Part shown: positions 5,101-9,866 of the stretch, one piece after another
Position numbering within the stretch: position 1 is the stretch's first letter
Layout of the letters: each line of letters begins with the position of its first letter
Source: Thermococci archaeon
GTDB taxonomy: Archaea > Methanobacteriota_B > Thermococci > Methanofastidiosales > B48-G16
Reading direction: 5' to 3'
DNA: 9,866 bases
Assembly: GCA_030668905.1 (NCBI GenBank)
Contig: DAOVEQ010000021.1
Span: forward strand, 1 to 9,866
Notes under the pieces: model-generated
Told to the model about the DNA's origin: nothing
Database searches by the model: none
What the model saw: the letters and a program-made list of their open reading frames with translations, nothing else
Made by a program: the position numbers and the translations under genes

Positions 5101-7416
5101 TTAACCTGCCAACTTCTTGAAGAACTCATCTTCTCCGTAATTAATATCTTCGTTCAGATTTTCTTGCGGTTCTTTGTAAACTTTGTATATTTTTACAGAT
5201 CCGAAACTTTGCACAAGCTCAAAATAACTGAGATTTGCGCCGTCGAAGAACATAAGCCTTGAAAACATCTTTGAAACTCCCTCAGGTTCTATGAGGTAGA
5301 GAACTTTTGGTGTATTATGATATACTACTCCTCCTTCACTTTTAACGGTCTCTTTGATATCAGAGAGATACGCGATCCCCATAGTCCCATTTGTATTTAT
5401 GAGTAAATTCTTTTTCCCATTGTTATCAAACAACGTACCCGTTAAAGGTATGATTTTATTATCTCTGATTAAAGAAGCATGGAAATTGTTGTTATAGTCC
5501 TGTACCACATCTATTAACGTTTCCCCACTCTTGTAGATGTACTCCACACCATCAGATATCTGCCTCATATTTACCAAGTAGAATTTATAAATAGGCGTCT
5601 TTTCTCCCTTTCCCTTATTATAATCCCATGATCCGTAGTAACTGATCCACGAGTATATTGACGCTATTTTTTCATCCACAATCACATAAGCATTGTCATC
5701 TGCATACTTTTGCATTTCCATCAATTTTTCTTTTCTGGCTAATTTTGAATCTTTGGACCATTCTCTGACATCTTCTAGATCTTCTAAAGCCTCCTCCTTT
5801 GTACAGTTGACGTCAAAACCATATATCTCCTTCATCGCCACTAACTCCGACTGCGTATTGAATAAGTTACCCGTTTTAACGAGCCTTGCATTTATGTTGT
5901 AATGCCCTCCATTCATTGTTGTTTTTCTCTTTCCTACAGCCTCTATCCAGTATCCAAAGTCCCACCAGGTAACTATTGTAGCATCTTCTGGAGTATTCTC
6001 ATTTACCCAGTTCAGTGCCTCCCACCACTCATCTGTGATCTCCCTCTGTCCCGAGTTATTTTTATCTGCTTCTAAATACGCAGGAACAAGAATGATCGGA
6101 GACAGGATAATCATCGATATAACTCCAACACTCACTATCTTTTTTTTAGGCACTTTTTCATTTATTATCTCATATATCTTTCCAAAAAACAGCCCAGTTC
6201 CGATTATTACAGGAACAGCCATTATCAAGCTGAACCTTCCCCCCTTCACAAGCATGCTGTATGTTCCTATTATGAACAATATAAGATATACAGCATAGGA
6301 GTACTTCCTGTCTTTCCATATAGATAATACTATGCCTAGAGGAGCTAAAACGAGACCAAAACTGAAAAGACTGTATAAAACGCGAATATCTGTTTGATAA
6401 AGCTCTCTTATAGATACTTCTGTCGTAGGGTACAGAATGCCACCAACATTCAAAACGTTATCCACAGAGTATTTTCCGAACGGTATAATTATCTTTATCA
6501 CTCCCTGTTTGTAGATGACAAGGGATGTAACGATCAGAACAATGCCACCTATGACATAAATTGCATTCTTATTTATCTTGTTTATAGATTCTATCTTTAT
6601 TTTGAATTCAAAGAGCAATATAAGGGCTGTTATGATCAACAATGCCAAAAAATATAAATATTGAGATTTATATAATGTATAGGGTGTAAAAAATCCTAAA
6701 AGAGAAAGAACTAAGATTTCTCCTTCTTTAAAACATATCTTTTTAGTTTTAATAATCTCTATGATACATAAAAGTATTGTCGCTGCCAGCACAAGAGAAA
6801 GCATATAGAAATAGCCAGACCATGTTATACAATAGAGAAATATGGAGAATCCACATAAGATGCTAAATAATGTCCTTTTATTTTTTAAATCTATATTTTT
6901 CACAGCTTTGATCCAGAAGAATGTAATTAAAAATGAGAAAAAGACTACAAAGAGATCCGTATCTGTAAATCCGATAACACTTCTCTTTACTACTGCATTT
7001 GATACCGCAAAGAGGGAAGCTGTAAAAAGTCCACCCACATCATTGGTGAGTGCTTTTCCAGTTAAAAAAGCGATAATTACAGTAAGAAGTATCAAAATTA
7101 TGTTGGAATATACTGCAAAATCAAAAAAAGATCTATTTGAGAAAACATCAAAAATTTTGTAGGTATATACTAGATAGTAATGGAATAATGGAGGATGTGA
7201 CAAAGGCTGCCCATTTGGAGCGTTTGCTATCGTATCCCATTCAGGTCTCTCTCCCTTCTCTAAAATATAATCGGCAACTCTATAATGATAGTAAGGATCG
7301 TATCCAAGTAAGTATTTTTTCTCCACATCTTTATCTAATATATACTCAGACCTCACATAAACTGCTAAAACCATTATAGCTACCAATAATCCTAACTCTA
7401 TTATCCTCTTTTTCAT
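5101..7416 (-). CDS. aglB: AglB, archaeal oligosaccharyltransferase catalytic subunit (STT3 family)
   Basis: AglB transfers a lipid-linked oligosaccharide to Asn in N-x-S/T sequons of exported proteins, at the outer face of the membrane. The 771-residue length is typical of shorter euryarchaeal forms. Residues ~1-450 contain about a dozen membrane helices. The catalytic elements are visible: the first DxD-type motif GYDPYYHYR (38-46, D40), the second acidic motif TDTD (151-154), and an SVSE/TIxE-type loop SIRE (335-338, E338). The C-terminal globular domain (~455-771) opens with the sequon-binding WWDFG (484-488). A helix beginning DEKIASIYSWI (581-591) lies where the DK/MI motif is expected, but I cannot align it exactly. 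Surface proteins with sequons are encoded just to the left. The ATG at 7416 has no Shine-Dalgarno, but a TTTAAATA element lies ~24 bp upstream, suggesting a leaderless single-gene transcript. Confidence 0.96.
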   Translation of the reverse strand: MKKRIIELGLLVAIMVLAVYVRSEYILDKDVEKKYLLGYDPYYHYRVADYILEKGERPEWDTIANAPNGQPLSHPPLFHYYLVYTYKIFDVFSNRSFFDFAVYSNIILILLTVIIAFLTGKALTNDVGGLFTASLFAVSNAVVKRSVIGFTDTDLFVVFFSFLITFFWIKAVKNIDLKNKRTLFSILCGFSIFLYCITWSGYFYMLSLVLAATILLCIIEIIKTKKICFKEGEILVLSLLGFFTPYTLYKSQYLYFLALLIITALILLFEFKIKIESINKINKNAIYVIGGIVLIVTSLVIYKQGVIKIIIPFGKYSVDNVLNVGGILYPTTEVSIRELYQTDIRVLYSLFSFGLVLAPLGIVLSIWKDRKYSYAVYLILFIIGTYSMLVKGGRFSLIMAVPVIIGTGLFFGKIYEIINEKVPKKKIVSVGVISMIILSPIILVPAYLEADKNNSGQREITDEWWEALNWVNENTPEDATIVTWWDFGYWIEAVGKRKTTMNGGHYNINARLVKTGNLFNTQSELVAMKEIYGFDVNCTKEEALEDLEDVREWSKDSKLARKEKLMEMQKYADDNAYVIVDEKIASIYSWISYYGSWDYNKGKGEKTPIYKFYLVNMRQISDGVEYIYKSGETLIDVVQDYNNNFHASLIRDNKIIPLTGTLFDNNGKKNLLINTNGTMGIAYLSDIKETVKSEGGVVYHNTPKVLYLIEPEGVSKMFSRLMFFDGANLSYFELVQSFGSVKIYKVYKEPQENLNEDINYGEDEFFKKLAG

Positions 7417-7433
7417 AGCTTCTTGTTGACAGC

Positions 7434-7447
7434 GTTATTTAAATAAC
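7434..7447. promoter_or_regulatory. 14-bp perfect palindrome GTTATTTAAATAAC at the aglB promoter TATA position
   Basis: The sequence is identical to its reverse complement, and its central TTTAAATA lies ~24 bp before the A of the aglB ATG. It is most simply the aglB TATA box with symmetric flanks. The GTTA/TAAC ends could also mark a regulator site. A second A/T element, minus-strand TTATAAAAA at 7448-7456, is an alternative TATA that would leave a ~10-nt leader. Confidence 0.5.
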
Positions 7448-7460
7448 TTTTTATAATTGT

Positions 7461-7477
7461 GCAAAAATTTTATATAT
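7461..7477 (+). promoter_or_regulatory. Distal BRE/TATA element upstream of gar1-tfb-trm1
   Basis: GCAAAAATTTTATATAT is a textbook archaeal BRE plus TATA arrangement on the + strand. It would start transcription near 7499, giving a leader of about 60 nt before the gar1 GTG. The core also reads as TATA-like on the minus strand, so it could serve aglB instead. Confidence 0.45.
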
Positions 7478-7504
7478 CCTCCTTTTAAAGATTTATAAGT
7501 GGAA

Positions 7505-7520
7505 GCGAAAAATTTAAAAA
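7505..7520 (+). promoter_or_regulatory. Proximal BRE/TATA element upstream of gar1-tfb-trm1
   Basis: GCGAAAAATTTAAAAA resembles the distal element 44 bp upstream and predicts transcription from about 7540. That leaves a short leader of ~18 nt holding the GGTGAT ribosome binding site. It is the better placed of the two for a normal short archaeal leader. Confidence 0.45.
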
Positions 7521-7548
7521 TCTTTCCCTTTCCATTTAAGAATCTTTC

Positions 7549-7554
7549 GGTGAT
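7549..7554 (+). promoter_or_regulatory. Shine-Dalgarno GGTGAT deciding the GTG start of gar1
   Basis: GGTGAT matches the complement of the archaeal 16S rRNA 3' end and lies 3 nt before the GTG at 7558. The alternative ATG at 7576 has only a weaker GGTAAG upstream, so the GTG is preferred. Confidence 0.5.
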
Positions 7555-7557
7555 TGA

Positions 7558-7776
7558 GTGTATATAGGTAAGAGTATGCATATAATAGGAAACTGTATAA
7601 TCGTAAAATGTAAAAATATAAAACCAGAGTATCTGGGAAGAACGGTCTTTGATGAAAAAAAAAGGAAGGTGGGAAAAATAGTAGATATCTTTGGTAATGT
7701 AAATAGTCCGTATGCCAAGATTCTGATTGGAAAAAATAAAAATATTATTTTAAATAAAGACATATTTTTGAGGTGA
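7558..7776 (+). CDS. gar1: Gar1-like H/ACA ribonucleoprotein subunit
   Basis: Gar1 binds the Cbf5 pseudouridine synthase in H/ACA RNPs and helps release modified RNA, so it serves rRNA pseudouridylation. This 72-residue protein is essentially a bare Gar1 core with no long basic tail. The family block is [20 protein letters not shown] (27-46) followed by NVNSPYAKI (47-55). The usual FGPV is FGNV here. Starting at the GTG gives an N-terminus YIGKSMH that lines up with the RLGKVLH of Pyrococcus-type Gar1, as I remember it, supporting that start over the ATG at 7576. It is the first gene of a tight operon: its TGA stop lies inside the ribosome binding site of tfb, which begins 1 nt later. Linkage of gar1 to tfb is, to my recollection, common in Euryarchaeota. 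Confidence 0.86.
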   Translation: MYIGKSMHIIGNCIIVKCKNIKPEYLGRTVFDEKKRKVGKIVDIFGNVNSPYAKILIGKNKNIILNKDIFLR

Positions 7777-7777
7777 T
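7770..7777 (+). promoter_or_regulatory. Shine-Dalgarno GAGGTGAT of tfb, overlapping the gar1 stop codon
   Basis: The site is a near-perfect complement of the archaeal 16S rRNA 3' end. It contains the gar1 TGA (7774-7776) and abuts the tfb ATG, so a ribosome finishing gar1 is positioned to reinitiate on tfb. Confidence 0.75.
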
Positions 7778-8716
7778 ATGTTGGAGAATAAAGAAAAATT
7801 AAGATATAAAGAACCTTTAAAATGTCCTGAATGCGGATCAACTCGTTTGATAAAAGATTTTGATAGGGCAGAGATCATCTGTGCGGAGTGTGGATTAGTT
7901 GTGCAGGAAGAGATTATAGATACAGGACCTGAGTGGAGAGTATTCGAGAGTGATGACAGAAATAGTAAAAGTAGAGTCGGAAGCCCTACTACATATACGA
8001 TACACGATAAAGGCCTCTCAACTATGATCGACTGGAGAAACCAGGATATCTATGGTAAAGATTTAAGCCCAAAAAGAAGAGCTCAGATATATAGGTTAAG
8101 AAAATGGCAGAGGAGGATAAGAGTTTCGGATGCAATGGAGAGAAATCTTTCTTTTGCACTTTCAGAACTGGACAGATTAGCATCTTATTTAGGACTGCAC
8201 AGGAATATAAGGGAAGATGCTGCCATACTGTACAGAAAAGCACTCAGTGAGGGGCTAATAAGAGGAAGATCGATAGAGAGCGTGACAGCTGCATGTCTTT
8301 ACATTATCTGCAGACAGCAGAGCATTCCTAGAACATTGGACGAGATAGCTGAGTACTCGAGGGTTGATAAGAAAGAGATCGGTAGGAGCTATAGATTTTT
8401 GGCAAAAGAGCTTGGCTTAAGCTTATCTCCAACGAACCCAATAGATTACATCCCGAGATTTGCATCTGAACTTGGTGTATCTGGAAAATCTCAAAAGAGA
8501 GCTGTAGAGATACTTGAAGAAGCTATGAATAAAGGACTTACATCCGGGAGGGGGCCAATGGGGGTTGCTGCTGGAGCGTTGTATATAGCAAATATCCAAT
8601 GCAATGAGAGAAGGACGCAGAAAGAAATATCCAGAGTAGCCAAAGTAACTGAAGTAACAATAAGAAACAGATACAAAGAACTGGAAGAAAAACTTGGGAT
8701 AAAGGTAGATGTTTGA
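7778..8716 (+). CDS. tfb: Transcription initiation factor B (TFB, archaeal TFIIB)
   Basis: TFB binds the TBP-TATA complex, reads the BRE and recruits RNA polymerase. The 312-residue length is standard. The N-terminal zinc ribbon has Cys16, Cys19, Cys35 and Cys38 (CPEC...CAEC). It is followed by the B-reader/linker region with PEWRVF (51-56) and SRVGSP (65-70). Two cyclin repeats cover ~115-210 and ~215-308. The second ends with the BRE-contacting helix-turn-helix [20 protein letters not shown] (280-299). All hallmark parts are intact, so this is a functional general factor rather than a degenerate paralogue; other tfb copies elsewhere cannot be excluded. The gene lies between gar1 and trm1 with almost no spacing, so its level is presumably set by the gar1 promoters and by translational coupling. 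Confidence 0.98.
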   Translation: MLENKEKLRYKEPLKCPECGSTRLIKDFDRAEIICAECGLVVQEEIIDTGPEWRVFESDDRNSKSRVGSPTTYTIHDKGLSTMIDWRNQDIYGKDLSPKRRAQIYRLRKWQRRIRVSDAMERNLSFALSELDRLASYLGLHRNIREDAAILYRKALSEGLIRGRSIESVTAACLYIICRQQSIPRTLDEIAEYSRVDKKEIGRSYRFLAKELGLSLSPTNPIDYIPRFASELGVSGKSQKRAVEILEEAMNKGLTSGRGPMGVAAGALYIANIQCNERRTQKEISRVAKVTEVTIRNRYKELEEKLGIKVDV

Positions 8717-8719
8717 GGT
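8715..8719 (+). promoter_or_regulatory. Shine-Dalgarno GAGGT of trm1, overlapping the tfb stop codon
   Basis: GAGGT overlaps the tfb TGA (8714-8716). It directly abuts the first ATG (8720) and stands 3 nt from the second, in-frame ATG (8723). The spacing slightly favours the second ATG, which would shorten Trm1 by one residue. Confidence 0.55.
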
Positions 8720-9772
8720 ATGATGCTGACAGAGGGAAAGGTCAGGATAGAGGTTCCTGAGTTTCAGAAAATAACATCCAAAAATAAAGTTTTCTACAAT
8801 CCTGAAATGAAGATGGACAGAGATCTATCCTCCTTAATTCTCGGTTTCTATAAAGGTGTTGTTTTAGATGGACTATCGGCTACAGGAATACGCGGAATAC
8901 GCTACGTAAAAGAGTCTGGACTGGAATCTATTTTTAATGATATCAATCCAGAAGCTGTAAAATTGATCACAAAAAACTGTAAAATGAATGATATAAATTG
9001 CAAAATTTACAATAAAGATCTTAACCTACTTGATGTAAAAGCAGACATAGTTGATATAGATCCCTTCGGGTCTCCTTCAAGATATGTAGCTTCAGGATTC
9101 AGGATTCTTAAATCCAAAGGTGTTTTATGTGTTACGGCTACGGATACGCAGGCTTTATGCGTCTCAAAAAAAGCATGTATTAGAAAATATTCTGCAATTC
9201 CTTTAAAAACAGATTTTTTCAAGGAACTTGGAATAAGGATCCTTATCTCCAGTATTTTAAGAGAGGCGATGAAACAGGATTATTCAATAGATGTGCTACT
9301 TGCATACGCTCACAAACATTACATGCGTGTATTTCTCAGTGTAAAAAAAAGTTTAACAGGAATAGAAAAGAACATAAAAAATTTGCAGATAGTTTATTAC
9401 TGTACCTGTGGATACAGAACATATTCGAAAAACCTGATGCAGACATGCCCTAACTGTGGTAAAAAAATCAATTTTTCTCTCCCCGTATGGACTGGAAAGA
9501 TAAAAAATGATAATTTTCTGGACAATCTCATGAAAAAAGAGATGAACTCCGATCTGAAAAAAATTCTCAATGCAATAAAAAAGGAGATACTTGTTCCCTT
9601 TTATTACGATATCCATAAACTGGCAAAGACTTATAAATTCGATCTGAAAAAGATAGATCTTGTTCTGGATGAACTGAAAGGAATGGGATTTCAGGCTTCA
9701 AGAACCCATTTCTCAAAAACAGGTATAAAAACCGATGCTGATCTATTGTCTTTATTGAAAATTTTTAGATAG
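8720..9772 (+). CDS. trm1: tRNA (guanine26-N2)-dimethyltransferase Trm1
   Basis: Trm1 uses S-adenosylmethionine to make N2,N2-dimethylguanosine at tRNA position 26, stabilising the elbow. The 350-residue protein has the family order: VFYNPEMKMDRDLS (24-37), SAM loop DGLSATGIRGIRY (50-62), acidic DINPEAV (74-80), the catalytic motif DIDPFGSP (112-119), TATDTQALC (139-147), then a C-terminal zinc-binding part with CTC and CPNC (C228, C230, C243, C246), PVWTGKI (255-261), PFYYDIHKLA (293-302) and SRTHFSKTGIKTDA (327-340). The segment after TDTQALC reads VSKKACIRKY, seemingly one residue shorter and without the Gly of the LCGxxPxxCLRxY pattern I recall; the active site otherwise looks complete. 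It is the last gene of the operon; its initiation region overlaps the end of tfb. An ATG at 8723 is an equally plausible start. Confidence 0.96.
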   Translation: MMLTEGKVRIEVPEFQKITSKNKVFYNPEMKMDRDLSSLILGFYKGVVLDGLSATGIRGIRYVKESGLESIFNDINPEAVKLITKNCKMNDINCKIYNKDLNLLDVKADIVDIDPFGSPSRYVASGFRILKSKGVLCVTATDTQALCVSKKACIRKYSAIPLKTDFFKELGIRILISSILREAMKQDYSIDVLLAYAHKHYMRVFLSVKKSLTGIEKNIKNLQIVYYCTCGYRTYSKNLMQTCPNCGKKINFSLPVWTGKIKNDNFLDNLMKKEMNSDLKKILNAIKKEILVPFYYDIHKLAKTYKFDLKKIDLVLDELKGMGFQASRTHFSKTGIKTDADLLSLLKIFR

Positions 9773-9780
9773 AAAAGAAA

Positions 9781-9812
9781 AGGGATGGAGAAAAAGAGGA
9801 AAAACCATCCCT
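9781..9812. terminator. Hairpin AGGGATGG / CCATCCCT in a purine tract after trm1, possible terminator
   Basis: The 8-bp arms (9781-9788 and 9805-9812) are perfectly complementary around a 16-nt all-purine loop. On the + strand only a weak T run follows. On the - strand the loop and flanks are rich in T (TTTTT, CTTTTT), which suits archaeal termination of a transcript arriving from the right. It may end trm1, a convergent gene beyond the window, or both. Confidence 0.4.
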
Positions 9813-9836
9813 CTTAATTCTATATTGTAACATAAG

Positions 9837-9844
9837 TTTATAAA
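9837..9844 (+). promoter_or_regulatory. Possible TATA box near right edge
   Basis: TTTATAAA is centred ~25 bp before the last base of the window, so a leaderless gene could begin just outside. The motif is nearly symmetric, and AT-rich spacers produce such strings by chance. Minus-strand frames that are open at the right edge also stop here (for example at 9838-9840 and 9852-9854), so a convergent gene end is equally possible. Confidence 0.25.
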
Positions 9845-9866
9845 TCTTTCTTTAACTGAACATTTG

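Noticed and set aside
4960..5262. Open + strand frame overlapping the regulator's 3' end and running past the aglB stop
   Set aside because: It is out of frame with the regulator and antisense to aglB, with no family features.
6842..7162. Open + strand frame of 106 codons opposite aglB
   Set aside because: It overlaps the membrane region of aglB in antisense, and its composition simply mirrors the hydrophobic codons of the real gene.
7487..7525. Inverted repeat AAAGATTT ... AAATCTTT in the aglB-gar1 spacer as a possible small RNA or riboswitch
   Set aside because: The 8-bp AT-only arms are 23 bp apart, overlap the promoter elements and could arise by chance in AT-rich DNA; no conserved riboswitch core was seen.
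7536..7841. Open - strand frame of 101 codons covering gar1 and the start of tfb
   Set aside because: It crosses two clear genes and an operon junction; gar1 and tfb family motifs on the + strand explain the DNA.
1..9866. tRNA/rRNA genes, CRISPR array, insertion sequences or phage genes
   Set aside because: I saw no regularly spaced repeats, no transposase or integrase motifs, no terminal inverted repeats and no tRNA-like arm pattern; almost all of the window is coding for conserved chromosomal genes.

Overview
This window is an ordinary-looking chromosomal segment of an archaeon, most likely a euryarchaeon. The evidence is an archaeal FEN1, a Dim1/KsgA-type rRNA methylase, an AglB oligosaccharyltransferase, Gar1, transcription factor B (TFB) and archaeal Trm1, together with TATA/BRE-type promoters and AGA/ATA-rich codon use in AT-rich DNA. 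The S-layer-like protein resembles those I recall from Methanococcales- and Thermococcales-type lineages. I cannot name a genus.

Layout, left to right: (1) positions 3-638, + strand, the last ~211 residues of FEN1, cut by the window edge; (2) positions 607-4395, - strand, an S-layer-like surface protein, then a membrane-anchored beta-propeller/TPR surface protein, then ksgA/dim1, whose 3' end overlaps fen1 by 32 bp; (3) positions 4494-5090, + strand, a winged-helix regulator with two C-terminal membrane helices, divergent from the S-layer-like gene; (4) positions 5101-7416, - strand, aglB; (5) positions 7558-9772, + strand, a compact gar1-tfb-trm1 operon; (6) a purine-rich hairpin and a possible promoter at the right edge. 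No tRNA, rRNA, CRISPR array, insertion sequence or phage gene was seen.

Two themes join the genes. One is the cell surface: two exported proteins carrying N-glycosylation sequons, the enzyme that glycosylates such sequons (AglB), and a membrane-tethered DNA-binding protein that could sense the envelope. The other is information processing: DNA repair (FEN1), rRNA dimethylation (KsgA), rRNA pseudouridylation (Gar1), basal transcription (TFB) and tRNA methylation (Trm1).

The most interesting signal is the 4393-4496 divergent promoter. On each strand a TATA box lies ~25 bp before an in-frame ATG, implying leaderless mRNAs. A perfect 7-bp inverted repeat (AACTTCA-N8-TGAAGTT) sits almost exactly midway between the two TATA boxes, as expected for an operator shared by the regulator and the S-layer-like gene. 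This also moves both starts inward from the longest open frames. The proposed system is an envelope-sensing one-component circuit controlling a surface-protein gene; its function is inferred, not shown.
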